Below are positions 10,746-22,545 of a stretch of DNA of 64,000 nt, piece by piece. A program made the position numbers and the translations under genes. Below the pieces are notes generated by a model. The model was not told the DNA's origin. It made no database searches and worked only from the letters and a program-made list of their open reading frames with translations. Source of the stretch: Sphaerosporella brunnea (taxonomy: Eukaryota; Ascomycota; Pezizomycetes; Pezizales; Pyronemataceae). Location of the stretch: the NCBI GenBank assembly GCA_008704415.1, contig VXIS01000061.1:62001-126000 (forward strand). The letters run 5' to 3'. Positions within the stretch are counted from its first letter, which is position 1; the number at the start of each line of letters is the position of its first letter.

Positions 10746-13700
10746 ACGATATAAAAATATAAACAAACAATAAATACACTCTATATAAGAAAAAAAAAAA
10801 CATGCATGGTGGGCTTTTTGTATCCCGTTACACGCGTGCGAATCGATATCATGTTCTTCCGGGCCTTTTCCAAGCAGCGCCCAACTTCCACCATCACCCC
10901 TATGCTCCATGGCCACTACTAATCTTAGAAGACTGAACTCCCCGGCATCGGCCGCAAATAGAGTAGGCTATGCTCTTTTTTGAAGTAACAATAAACATCG
11001 TCCCCTCTCACAACCCCGCCTGGGGCCAGGCCGGTCGTTGCACACCCGTCTTTGAAGGCATGTTCCCCCTGTAGAGGATCCCTTGTACCGACAAGGGCGT
11101 TCACAAGCATCCGCAATATCTTGCCTGACCAGGCCGTAACACAGCTCCTCGCGAATGCCCGAGAACACCACTCCGGGCTCCGGGGCACAAAACCTCGTAG
11201 CGTAAGCCATTACATAGCTCCTGGCTCAATTTTCTGGGATTTGGTTCGACGTTCCTGCGCAGATGCTTCCGCAGCTTTTCAATGTGGATACGGGACATTT
11301 GTTTACTGCTGCTTTTGGGAGAGCTCCGCTGTCGGTGGGTGTTCTCGTCGGTTTCGAGGTGAACGTGGGATAATGCCAAGCAGCCATCCGGGGCGTATCA
11401 CTCAGTGCCAAGCCCCGCAGTAAATCTCACGCTTTTTTGAGAATCGGTTTGTGAGGAGGTCTATCTGCAGTAGAGAATGAAAGGGCAGGTACGAGTACTG
11501 AGGCTTGAGCTGGTCCGCCACACCTTATCTTGGCATCCAGAAGTAGAAAAAGCACTTAAACTACCAGCTCCGGCCGGCTCGGCTGAGAGACCAAGGCCGG
11601 AAAGTTTTTCCGCTGACTGATGGGAGATTTTAAGGCAATGCTTAGGGACAGGCGGCCTGTGACTGCCCGGCGGCGGAGATGCGGCCCCGCGCCTTCTGTC
11701 TATCTCGCCTCTGTATCCAAAAGAGGTCCGTATACTAGTACGGCATTGCTGGCAGGTAAACTTCAAACTTGCGCTCCTTGCCTCAGAATTTTCCCTCTGT
11801 TACGCGAGGACGCTTTCCGTCTTGATAGACACCGTTCTGGTTGGCAGATCTCACTTCAGAAAGCGCATTATCCGCAAGATCACGAGTGTTGCGGGGCTTG
11901 CACATACAAGTACTGTGGCGGAGGTATTCAACTTGTGTTAGTAGAAAAACACCAACAAAACATCGAAGGGGCTTGGGTGTACGTAGCGCACCTGCAGTCG
12001 AACTGCCTTCTCCACTGTGGCGAGGATTTCACCTCCTCTGGGGTCACGCAGCCAACCCCGGGTTGCGGTAGTGCAACATCTGCTTGCTAATCTTCTTTAA
12101 TGTTTGGTTCTCGACTCCTCGTGAGTCCATTGCGATTTTCAAGTTGGGTGTGGTGGTAGTCGTTGATTCACAGATGGTTGAGGTGTGATTGGAGGCGTGG
12201 TGAAAGGCAGTAGTATCATCGAGTAGACAGCCGGACAGGTAAAAGTAACCTGTCCCTAAGCATTGCCGGTTTAAAGTTTCAGAGCCATAGATGATCACCA
12301 AATTTCGCCATGTCAGCCTGAGTACGTTGGCATGGCTATTCCGTCGTTTTCGCCTCGAGGCGGTCTATGTATAATACTTAGTAAGCAATGTAAGACCAAT
12401 ACCGGTGTTGAGCGAAATGTAAGGTGCCGTTCCGCAATGTCAAAATATGTATCGCGGTCAAGGCTTCAGGCCGCAATATACATACAATACATGTGCCAGC
12501 GAACCCTCGCACGGCAGTTGGGCTGCAGCTGTCACAGGCATGCCCCAGAACAATGCAATAGATACAAATAGACGGGCCGTCACAGGCATGCCCCAGAGTA
12601 CTCTTCACACAATATACAAATAAACGGACGGGATGTTTGGACTGCAGCTGTCACGGGCACAAAGAGAAGGATTTCATTCAACCGAAACTTTCCAGTTCCC
12701 TAATCAGGCCAGCTGCAGTGCCGATTCTTTCGGGAGTGAATGTCAAAGTGTATTTTTATTTTTTGTTGAAAATAATTCTCGCAGTCGTGCGCTGTAAATA
12801 GAGCAGGACGGCAATCTTTTCACGCATATCCGACCGCGCACAAAGGGTGCTGGCTATCGCTGCCGCTCACAGAGAATCCAGACAGTTGCTCTTTTATCTT
12901 ATCAGCGACACCGTTTGATGGAGAGTGGACGGGCAGCGACAAGTGACGGCATAATATCGTCTAGAACATCACAGCAATTTCTGCAGATTGAGCAATGTCA
13001 AAGGCTGCCTGCTGCAGTACTCCGAACACCGTGTAGGTATCTCAGGTCTGTATGAGATGAGACACTATATCAAGCGCCCTCGAATGCGTTTGTTGCAGGC
13101 GCTAAAGGATTTACCTACAGTGCAGGATGTTTGGGGGCGGCTTTTCTCCATCGGAGATTATTAATGGCCCCCTCCCTGGACATCGTTGAGCCGGCCCGGG
13201 CTGTTGCGAGGATAGCCGGACAGGGCTGGCCAGGCAGGCAAGGGCGGGGTGGAGTTGAACGGTGCGTTCCCAGGTTAAACTCCGTCGCTTGGGTATTCTG
13301 CCTTTTGCTCGGCATGGCCGCGCATAGGGACGAACTGCAGCAAATGAATGGGGCTTTTTCCTGGTCGTTTGAACCTTGAAGAAATTGGGGGTTGTTTGAG
13401 CTTCGGCAAGGCAGCCAGCGCGCCAGATCCGCCAATCTAGAGCACTTAGTGTGCCGCAGTACTAGTAAAGCGCACGCTGATTCGTCGCGGTCAACTTCAG
13501 CCCAGGCCGTCATTACGTGCCCTATGCTTGTAGATGAAAAAAAAAAACAAAAACAAAGTTCAATATCGCAATACGCACGTTTCCGCCAATTTGCCTTTCG
13601 CTGCGAAATGGAGTGGTTTCTCCCTTTCCCTCGAGGCTCGGTGCTTCCGGCTGTTCACGGTGCGGGTTTGAAGATGTGCGTCCACCGTCTCATCTGCATA

Positions 13701-14862
13701 CAAACCTGAAACAAACGTTAGGCACGGATCCCAGGCAACACCAAACTGACGCAATGGGGTTCCGCTTTTTTTTTTCCGCTTGATTTTTTCTCGTGCATTG
13801 TCCCACTGCTGGCATGGCGTCCTTCAGACTGTGTCGACGCTTTGTGCATCTTTCCACGGCCTCGATGTGGGCAGTCATTTCTGACTTAAGCGTCCGGTGA
13901 AGCATCTGATCTGACACGAATCCACAGATCAGAAGCGTTTCAAGGCCAACAGCTCTTTCCGTGTCTAGATCTGCCGCATAGCGTCTTACAGATGCACTTA
14001 ATCCACGTGCATATATGAGGCCCTCCTGCGGTGGTCCGGCGCATGTCTGATGTTTCCATCCTGGCTTCTGGCTTGTAATCCACCACTACCACCCTCCTTC
14101 TCCACAACCTCCTCCCCCTCCTCCTCCTCCTCCAAGCGCCGCCTCGACCATTTGATTTGCTGGAAAAAACACCAATCTTGCTTGCCGCCTTCCCTTCAAC
14201 TTCACTCACCTCCAGTCGCTCATTGTACCACACAACCGCAGCAAAAACTTCGTGTCTCATCTTAATCTCCGCCTTCAGACCACTCACGAGGGGGAACTTC
14301 TGCTGTGCGCACGCGGGTTTCAATTCCGCGGGTTTTTGACAGGTTCGGCGCCCCCTGTTTCGAATATCCCCACCTCTCGGTCGTGGCTCCAGTCGCTGCC
14401 TGAGGAGTGACAAGGAGCGGTTGAACGAGAGGAGCCTGCTTCTGCGGCCGGTTGGACGTTCATGCTGGTGTGCGGCTATTAGCACCGCATAGAGCGAATC
14501 GCTGCCTTCTGAACGGCAACGCAGAAAAAGGAGAAGTTCCTTACCATCATAGAAGGATTCCGAGAGCGCGGAGTGCCGGGTGGGGACAAACTTGTATGTG
14601 TTCACACCTATTCGTTGAAACCTCAAATTGGAACGATATAAACAATGGTTCAGGGTCGGAGCTGGGCTGAAAGGAGATTTACCCGATAGAGCAGGCAAGC
14701 GCGCTTGTGGACAACGTCTCACTTCGCTGCCAGCGAATCACAAGCTTACCCAGAAACCAAACTCTCGGCCGCTGATCGGTAACGAGTGCTGATCGTCGCT
14801 TTTCTTGCCACCCGCCTGGGTTCTGCGGATATAATAGACCTAGCCTTTCCCACGCGCAAAAG
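10746..14862. other. Gene-free intergenic block
   Basis: About 4.1 kb without a gene I can support. Several ORFs of 80-260 codons occur on both strands (for example 11620-12090 + and 13940-14722 -), but none shows a family motif and they overlap one another. A 55-60-bp tandem repeat lies at 12521-12660. The last ~800 bp are pyrimidine-rich (CTCCTC runs at 14094-14135) and probably contain the promoter of the gene starting at 14863. Confidence 0.5.
12521..12660. repeat. Imperfect tandem repeat, unit ~55-60 bp, 2.3 copies
   Basis: The core CTGCAGCTGTCACAGGCATG (with CCCCAGA following) starts at 12523, recurs from 12578 as GTCACAGGCATGCCCCAGA, and again from 12641 as CTGCAGCTGTCACGGGCAC. Spacers share ATACAAATA(G/A)ACGG. 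It is noncoding as far as I can see. Confidence 0.7.
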
Positions 14863-16889
14863 ATGGCAAGCTTACTTCGTCGATCAAAGTCGACTCGTGA
14901 CACACGCCGTCGGGGATTCTACAACGATCAGCCGCCGGAAGGACCATTCCCATTTACCATCACTGTGGACCCGGTAGCACTATTATCACCGTCAATACAA
15001 CGTTCACAATCCACCACCGGAAAGAGCAGAGCAGGAGGAGTACGAGAGGAAGGATCACATGCTAGCAGTGTCGGATCAGCACGTCCTCCACCAGTGAATT
15101 TGCCAACGCAGACCCCAAGACTCGGGCGAAGTAAAAGCATCTCAAGCACGCGGCCGCGAGAATCCATGATGGCACTAGGACTTTCCGAGGAGTGGAATCC
15201 ACCAGCCGCGGCAAATCCAGCAGACCGGAAGCGAAGGATGTCGATATTCTTTGGGCTTGGTTCTCCAGCACCACCACAGACCCCAACAACCACGGCACAG
15301 AAACGGGTCCCACCTCCGCCAATAAGACTTTCTGCTTTCCCGCCCAGACCTTCGTCCAAACGAGGGCCGGAACCGCAGCAGACCCTGCCATCATTGGCTG
15401 AGAATGAGGTTGGCGTGGCTATTGGGCCAGAAGAGGAGTGCGTGATTGGTATGGCACTAGGAAGCCCGACTGAGGGATTGAAACCATCTCGAGAGATGGC
15501 CCATGGGTTCCGGTCGGTGGAGACTTTGAACATAGCTGACTCGAAGTCACCTGGGTTTCGGCTGCCGGAGGAGCCATTCGTGGTGGAATCGCCATGTCCA
15601 GCATTGGCGGCGGCAACGCAAGCGCAGTCGCGGCCAAAATCCAGTGGGCGATCAAGAAAGGGGAGCAAGGGGAGTGACAAACGCCCAACATCGAGAGACG
15701 AAATTCCAGAGCCACCAAAGACAGCCGGATGGAAACGGGTTTTTGGCAAAGGATTGTTCAGCTGGAAAACTACCAAGCCCCCTCGAGAACCAACTCCGGA
15801 GATCCCGGAACCTCCCAAGACTGCAAGACTGCAGAAGCCGAGAGCCAAGGAAGCCGGGAAAGCACCGCCGCGGACGCCCTGCTTGGATGTTACTATCCCG
15901 TGTGTAGAGATGGAGAGATATTCGGTCATGTTTGGAAACCTGCTACCGCCCAGCGAGAAGTCCTCATTGTTTGCAAGGCGCAGATCAAAGGACATGTACA
16001 CCGCCGCCGCTTCCATACACTCCCAGGACTCTGAGGACTTCAATGTTTGCCCCTACCACTTCTCACTATCAGTGGGCAAGAAACTAACATATATATCCAG
16101 ACACAAGACGCACTATCAAAGCTCAACGGCACACACCAACCATCACCACCGCCACCTGTACCAACGCTCCAGGTGACAACTCTAAAGCGGAACTCAACAA
16201 CAGGGGCCATCTCCCCCCGCTCCCCGCTATCAAGGCTAGGGGATGACCTCCGACGTCTCAGCAGCGAAAGCAGACGCTCAGCCTCACCCGCCATCCCCTC
16301 ACCCGCCATTCCCTCACCCGCTCCTTCCCCGGCAATAGGACGCTCCCACACCATCGCCGCCGATGGCCGTCTTTCACCCTACCCGCGGCCACCATCAACA
16401 TACCTCCTCAACCCGCCTCCCCTAGACTACACCACCCAGGGCGAGATCTTCTTCCAAGTCGCTGCCGAACCCACCTCCACCAGTGCCTCCAAACGGTGCT
16501 CCAAGATCTCGGAAGAATCGCTTTCCCCCCGTGGGAGCTTCGAGTCGGGCGACGACGAAGAATGGATGACCGGTGGACAGCGGGAGCCTGAATGGGAAAT
16601 GATCAAACCGGCTCCACAGCCGCGTAAAACTCCCAGCGTTCCGGCAGAGGAGGAGGAGGAGGAAGAAACAGACGAGATTGCGGTTGCGGCACAGATCAGC
16701 ATCGCCCGACAGATCTCGTTGAGTCAACGGCAACTATTGATTCCGATTGTGCCGAAGAATCAAATGCTGGTTAATAGGGAAAGTATCAAGGAGTCTGCTG
16801 CAGCGGCTGCGCCGATGAAACCGAGACTGGTTGAGCATAAGCGTATCAGCTCTGTGGCTAGGCCGCCGGTGGAGACGGTGGCTGTTTAA
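14863..16889 (+). CDS. Ser/Pro-rich low-complexity hypothetical protein, 656 aa
   Basis: Two exons: 14863-16044 and 16101-16889. The 56-bp intron has a weak donor (GTTTGC) but a good branch/acceptor (CTAAC...ATCCAG), is phase 0, and joins the only two long compatible frames. The protein starts MASLLRRSKSTRDTRRRG and is dominated by Ser, Pro, Arg and Lys, with repeated RSQS/RSKS-like basic-serine motifs, several PPKTA-type segments (residues ~280-330) and a short acidic run near 600. It has no signal peptide, membrane segment or catalytic motif. It is probably disordered and phosphorylated; function unknown. The antisense strand also has a long open frame (14928-16043), which I take as a shadow of this composition. 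Confidence 0.7.
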
Positions 16890-17935
16890 CTTCCCCTCCC
16901 CTTTTTCTTTCTTTCTTTCTACCAAGATATAGTTTTTTGGGATTTTTTATGGGGGATGTGGAATCCCCCTTATCTAAGTACGCTGACTGCGAGAGTTGTT
17001 TTTTTTTGTCTATGTTAAACCCACCTTCTTCTCTTTTTGGAACATTTTGCACCGCCTGGTTGCGTATACTCACTCACCCACTCGCTCACTTATTAGATTA
17101 GTTCTTTTTTTCCCTTAAGTTGCCTTTTTTTTTTTTTTTTTTTTTGGGGGGGGGGTTGGACGGATGGATTTGGAGTTTCATTTTGCTTTTTTTTTTTTTT
17201 TCGTCGCCCTTTTCCATTATATACTTACCTGCATGCATGTGGTATTTTTGCATTGTGTTTCTTTTGTTTTAGCTATACTTAGAGGGGTTCGTCGTAGTTA
17301 GTCTAGAGGAAGAAAAAAGAATCATTGAGGTGAAGAAGTCGGCCGAGAGGGTGGTGGTAGTGCGAGTGATGACTTGTGATTCACCCACTGAGTCGTTGGA
17401 TGTGGGGCCTGCCTGGTTGAGGGTTTCCACTGCAAATTAAAGGCCTTATGCAGACTTGTAGAACTGTTCTGGTTTCGCAATAGTAGAGGTTGCTGGGTCA
17501 ATATTGTCCGCATCAATACGGCTTTGCTTTTTTGAGTGCTGGCTAGACTGAGATATCAGAGGCAAGGCGACTGTTGCTGTGGATCACGCAAGCTCAGTTC
17601 TGGCTTCTTGAGTTTGTTGATAATAATAGTCATATATAATAATAGTCATATATTTCGTGAACTTGCAGGCTTCGTGGGTCTCCGCAGTGATGTGTGGAGT
17701 GTTGTTGACGCAGTCGTCATCAAAATCTCGTCGGCAGCGAATGCAAGGTGTGTGTTTGTTTTATGCTGTGATTACGTGATTACTGATGCTTGATTGAGCA
17801 CGGACCATCAGATGAGCCCCCCCGTGCGGAGTCACACAACGCTGACTCGGTCCGCTCAGCCGCTCCTTGGCAAATGCATTGAGGGAGCTAGCCGGACCGA
17901 GAGCACACATGCGGATGCACCCACAGAAGGAGGGG
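16890..17935. other. Intergenic, T-rich, no gene seen
   Basis: 3' flank of the 14863 gene with homopolymer runs (T-run then G-run at 17127-17157; T-run at 17190-17201) and a short duplication of ATAATAGTCATATAT at 17623-17655. No supportable coding sequence. Confidence 0.5.
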
Positions 17936-18101
17936 ATTTCCTAGCGAACACAATGATTGCGACCTGGCCTGAGAAGCGATAACGTTTGATTTGCCTCCTT
18001 TCCTATGTCAGCTACGAATTTCCACACCCGCCTTGAGGGCCTAAGGGCAGTCTCTATGTCATGGCCGCAAGCGGCCGAATACATTATGAATTAAAACAAA
18101 G
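17936..18101 (+). mobile_element. LINE 3' UTR fragment
   Basis: It shares with the copy at 9960-10160 the blocks TTTCCTAGCG, TTTCCTATGTCAGCTACG and GGGCCTAAGGGCAGTCT, in the same order. It ends with the family's terminal core ATGGCCGCAAGCGGCCGAAT and an ATTAAAACAAA tail. No coding part is recognisable. Confidence 0.65.
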
Positions 18102-18791
18102 AATAGCGCAGAGAAGATCTTCTGTGGTTGGGGACGCCTAATCCGGGAGGTGGGGTTTGGGTATACCCTGACTTTGGACGAATTTGCCGCGCCCACAAAA
18201 AGTTTTTTTTTTAAAAAAAAAGAACGCTGTAATTCTGGCTGTGGAGACAAATTCCCGGCTTCTGGGTCGCTGAGTGGTCAATATAGAAAGATTCACGCTC
18301 ATCACTCGACCGATGCTGGCGTATTTGGTATGTGTTACTAAGCAGAAATGAATGTCTCGACTACCGTCCCAACCATGGCTACTTATGTAACAGTTGCACC
18401 CGGCGGTAGGGCCACCGCGGTATGTATGTATCCTGTGGCTCGCCGTAGCCCAACCTTGTCGATTCGAGCATGCCGAAGCGTTGGAGTAGGAAAAAAAAAA
18501 AAAAAAAAATGTAGGCACATAACAGCTGGCGGGCGGGCGGGTCGAAGCTTTGGAGAGCTCTCCCGCGTTTGAGTGATGGGAGTTGCGTTGGGTTAGAGTA
18601 CGAGTACTTAGGTAGGTGTAGTAGGCTCGTCCCGAGCTCCGCAAAAACACGGGTGACCCCGACCCCTCCAAACTTCCATCCGCTTCCTCTTCCATCAACA
18701 CCACCACCGCAACTACTACCATTTACCACCTGCCCACCACCCTCTTCCATCACCACACCCCCAAGTCCCACACATATACCCAGAATAAAAG
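18102..18791. promoter_or_regulatory. Upstream region of the profilin gene
   Basis: About 690 bp with two A/T homopolymer stretches (18206-18222 and 18490-18508). A C/A-rich leader (18655-18785) rich in CCACCACC precedes the ATG. No gene is seen. Confidence 0.4.
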
Positions 18792-19482
18792 ATGTCGTGG
18801 CAAGGTGAGAGAAACATTCCCGTCCCGTTTCCCCCCTCCCCTTTGCTTCAGGGGTGAGAGAGACACAGGTTGCTGACATGGAAACCCCGCAGCATACGTC
18901 GACACCAGGTACGCACCGCAACGCCATCACCACTATCTACCCCCCAACGACAGACGAAGCTGACAGATGACGTTTGCAACAGCCTGATCGCGACCGGCAA
19001 GATTGACAAGGCGGCCATCTTCAGCGCTGCTGGCGACAGTGCCTGGGCTGTGTCTGCAAATTTCAAGGTACATAAAGCTCCGGCGGAGAGGGACGAAAGC
19101 GAAACTGGCAACAAAACAGATGACTGACATCTCGAATGTAGCCCGAGCCGGCGGAGATTAAGGCGCTTGTGGCGGGTTTCTCTGATGAAGCTGCGTCGCT
19201 CCGCCAGAATGGAATCTACATTGAGAAGACCAAGTACTTCTTCCTCAGAAACGACGATCGGAGCATCTACGGCAAGAAGGTCACTATCCCCCTCCCCGGG
19301 CTCGTCGTTGCCGTGAATAGTTGCTGACGTCAACCCGTGGTATACAGGAGAAGACAGGTATTATCTGCGTCAAGACGAAACTGGCGATCCTCGTTGCGCA
19401 CTACCCCGAGACCGTCCAGCCAGGTGAGGCGGTGAAGATTGTGGAGGGCCTCGCCGACTACTTGATTGGTGTTGGCTACTAG
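18792..19482 (+). CDS. PFY1: Profilin
   Basis: Five exons: 18792-18804, 18893-18908, 18983-19067, 19142-19279, 19348-19482; 128 aa. Profilin binds actin monomers, proline-rich formin segments and phosphoinositides, and feeds actin to growing filaments. The N-terminus MSWQAYVDTSL is assembled from two micro-exons of 13 and 16 nt plus the start of exon 3. The rest is diagnostic: [55 protein letters not shown] and the C-terminal ADYLIGVGY. The length fits the family. For exon 3, several upstream AGs were tested; only 18981-18982 keeps the frame without a stop and yields the expected sequence. It converges on GOT1. Confidence 0.95.
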
Positions 19483-20058
19483 ATGGGGAGGGTTGTTGGT
19501 TGACCTTTTGATTCGACATCCACCACCACCACCACCACCACCACCACTACAACCTTTTAACTGTCCTTCTGCTTGTTGAGTTTTTTCATTTTGTCGTGTT
19601 CTGCCGGGCGAGGATGGGATGTGGAGATTTCGTTCGAGGAAAGCAGATACCTAGCGCGGTGATTCCGTTTCGTGGAATCCGAGAGAGACGGGATCAAATA
19701 GAATAACTTCTCCGGAGTGCAAAATGTGATGCGAGTCCAACTGGTCTCTAGCTTCTTATGAGCTTTCGTACATCTATCGTCTGTCTTTACAGCCCCTCCG
19801 CCACATCGTCCGTGGCATCCATCGCCTCTATTAAACATTACACTGTCGTCATGAAGATATCTAGTTGTCATGTGTGCCGTATCTGTCGACCGTGCGCCCC
19901 CTTTTCCCGTCCCTAGAATTCCCAGCCAACCAAGAACAAGCAAGAACAAGAGCCAACAAGGCCTCCGTGCACTCGTCTGTCTATTATGTACACCACGCAC
20001 CCGCCGTCCCTTCTCATCCTCGCGGTTAAACCGGCAGTTGTTGCGACGCGCCTACAGA
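19483..20058. other. Convergent 3' flanks of profilin and GOT1
   Basis: 576 bp holding the two 3' UTRs. An (ACC)n run lies at 19519-19548. No gene seen. Confidence 0.5.
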
Positions 20059-20555
20059 TCACACTTCATTAGCCCTTCTGCTCCCCTCCTCCTCCTCCTC
20101 CTCCTTCAGCGCATACGTACCCGTCAACCTCCGCAACGGCCCCTCCACATACGGACCGACGACGGGAATGGCAGCCAAAAAGCCCACGATCACGCCCAAA
20201 AAGTCGGCAAACAAGCGCACAGCGCCATAGCACTCGAGGGCGAAGCCGGTGACGGACCAGCGCATCAGGATGGCGACTATGCCCAGCAGGAAGAAGGCGG
20301 TGCCCGTGTACTTTTCCTTGCGCAGGAAGAAGGCAAGGGTTCGATGCGGGCCCATCAGCAGGGTGATGCCGAAGAGAAGCAGGAGGTTCGCCATCGAGAG
20401 ACAGGCGCGGTCGAAGAAGAGGGTTATCCCCAGGATGAAGAAGATGCCCGAGGCCGCGAGGAAGCCGGCGCCGAATTCTAGTCCCCCCCACGCGTTAGTT
20501 GTGGGAAGACGGGAGAGTGTGGCTTACTTTGGTTTTGGCTGAGCCAGAGGGACAT
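20059..20555 (-). CDS. GOT1: Got1-type vesicle transport protein
   Basis: Two exons on the minus strand: 20555-20528 and 20477-20059, with a 50-bp intron; 148 aa. Got1 family proteins are small tetraspanning membrane proteins of early Golgi/ER-to-Golgi traffic. The intron joins MSLWLSQNQ to KFGAGFLAASGIFFILG, rebuilding the family's Q-K-F-G start. Four hydrophobic segments follow: AGFLAASGIFFILGITLFF, LLLLFGITLLMG, FFLLGIVAILMRW, and LGVIVGFLAAIPVVGPYV. The conserved FDRACL loop and the PVVGPYVEGPLRRL end are present. The C-terminus carries a run of six Glu encoded by a GAG repeat, then a basic end. The gene is divergent from NSE1 (418 bp apart). Confidence 0.92.
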
Positions 20556-20973
20556 TGTGATGTGGTGATTGCGGTGGGGTGATGAGGATTGATTGATTGA
20601 TTGATTGCTTCGAGGGGGTTTGAAGATTGCTCGTGACAGATTGCGGAAAAAGGGATGGTGATTGATGCAGAACAGAACGGACAACGACGCCGGTGGAGAA
20701 TTAAGCCATCCCTTCCTTTGTCCTTCCTCAGGGGTTGTTCATTCCGTCGCACCTTTGAGTTTCACACACGCCTTGCTATAGATCTCGAAAAACTTTTTTC
20801 CCTTCCCGTTTCTTTGCTTTTTGTTCCCCGTGCTAGAACCTGCCGCTTCCACGCGTACAGTACTAAAGCGAGACGCCACCCCACGGGGACCGCGTTACTT
20901 TACGCGACGCGACCTCCTTCGCCCGCACATTATCATTGTCTGTGTCACAACCGCCCTCCATCACCCTCCCGCG
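20556..20973. promoter_or_regulatory. Shared divergent promoter of GOT1 and NSE1
   Basis: 418 bp between two divergent ATGs. It contains a (GATT)n run (20589-20606), which lies in the GOT1 leader sense as AATC repeats, and a pyrimidine-rich stretch (20700-20830) towards NSE1. Confidence 0.55.
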
Positions 20974-22063
20974 ATGCCATATTCCGATCTCCATCGCGCC
21001 CTCGCGCAGACCTTCCTCCTGCAACCCACAATCACCGCCAAAGAAGCCAAAAAGATCATTGCGTCTCTCGAAGCGGCCGAAGGCAAGCCATCCGCTCCCT
21101 TCTCAATCACCTTACTCACCATCCTTAGCCGGGCCGAACCACGAGGGGGACCTGCGCCCTATCACAGATGCCATCGTCAGCGGATACATCGCCGACCTCA
21201 ACGAGGAGCTTTCCAAGTTCGATTTTGAGATCCGCAACATGCGGGACCAAAAAGACCGGGGCACGATCTACGCGTTTGTCAACAGCACGCCGGACACGCT
21301 GATACAAAGCGCGACGCACCACTCGGCAGACGAGATCGCGTTTTTCCGAAGACTGCTGGACGCCATGTTTGAGACCAATAATACCCGCCGCGCTGAGGTG
21401 TTTGCGGTTAGAGAACAGGAGGCGCTGCATCTCAACAAAAACCCGCCGAGAGCGGAGGGGGAGGCTACCGCGACGGGAGGCCTGACGATTAAGGGTGCGG
21501 AAGAAGCCCTGGCGGCGTTTGTGGAGGAGGGTTGGCTGGTGAAATCTCGGTTTGCATCCCCCGCCACTCCCAAGCCCTGCAGAGGTTGACGAAGTAGAAA
21601 CAACTGGTACTCCCTTGCCCCCCGTGGCCTCCTGGAGCTCTCCGTCTACCTAAACCAGACCTACACGGACTCGGACGACGAAGAAGACGCATCCGACGAC
21701 GACGAAGAATACCACGCCCGCAAACGCATCAAGAAATGCCATGCGTGCTCGGAGCTGTTGACTGTGGGCCAGCGCTGCGAAAAACTCTCGTGCGATGTTA
21801 GAATGCATGAGCCGTGCGCTGTCTCGTTCTTTAGGATCAACAAGGACAAGAAATGTCCTAGGTGTAAAACTACGTGGACCGGAAAGGAATCTGTCGGTGA
21901 GGCTGCTGCGGGGAAACTTAGGCGGCACGTGCAGAAACGGGCAGCTGTGCCCACGCGGCAGAAGAGACGGGAGGAGACTGTCGAGGAGGGGGAGGAGGAG
22001 CAGGAGGAGGAAGAGCAGCAGCAGCAGCGCCAGCAGGAGGCGGAGGAGGATGATGATGAATAG
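20974..22063 (+). CDS. NSE1: Nse1, RING-like subunit of the Smc5/6 complex
   Basis: Three exons: 20974-21082, 21129-21549, 21598-22063; 331 aa. Nse1 forms the Nse1-Nse3-Nse4 module of Smc5/6 and has E3 ubiquitin-ligase character, acting in recombination repair. The N-terminal winged-helix region is recognisable (YSDLHRALAQTFL; ITDAIVSGYIADLNEELSKF; HHSADEIAFFRRLLDAMFET). A variant zinc-binding RING follows from residue ~224: CHAC...C...C...MHEPC...CPRC. The C-terminus is a Glu/Gln-rich low-complexity tail with poly-Gln and an acidic end. Intron 1 (21083-21128, 46 bp) appears to use a GC-AG boundary (AAG/GCAAGC...CTTAG); no GT in the interval gives a workable frame. Intron 2 is 48 bp. Confidence 0.88.
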
Positions 22064-22545
22064 ATTTATAACTTGAATACGGCGTTTGGGGGGTTTGGGA
22101 TCTTGCAGTTTTTGATATATATTTTTTCTAATCTATCTGGGAGGCGCGTTTGCTTGATAGACTACTTACTCGGGATGTGGGAGGGTTTCGAACGTGAGGG
22201 TATGGGGATGACGAGCTGGGAGAGTAGGAGCGTGTGAATTCCGAGAATGATACACATGCCGTGCAGCCAGCTGGCTGAGCTACCTATTCTGAGGGCTTCG
22301 CTGATGTATATACTGTCGCTGGAGCCGCCTCGTAACCAGAGTTGGTGGCCGGTCATGTGATATTCAAATCATCCCACCGACCGTGTTCTACAGTGCAGGC
22401 GGCTTGAAACCAGTAGTTCGTTGGTGGAGATGTTGACGATAATCAACGGAGTGGTGAGCTAGTAAGAAACTCTGAGGAAGCGCGTCTATACTAAACAAGA
22501 TGCGCTCTATAAAATAAAAATATAAGATGGCCAGCTTCCACCCCA

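Noticed and set aside
13940..14722. 260-codon minus-strand frame
   Set aside because: It lies in the pyrimidine-rich upstream region of the 14863 gene, has no family motif, and its Arg/Glu-rich stretches come from CTC/TCC runs.
14928..16043. 371-codon open frame on the minus strand
   Set aside because: It is antisense to the Ser/Pro-rich gene at 14863-16889, which has a spliced continuation and a fungal leader. The antisense composition mirrors the sense bias.
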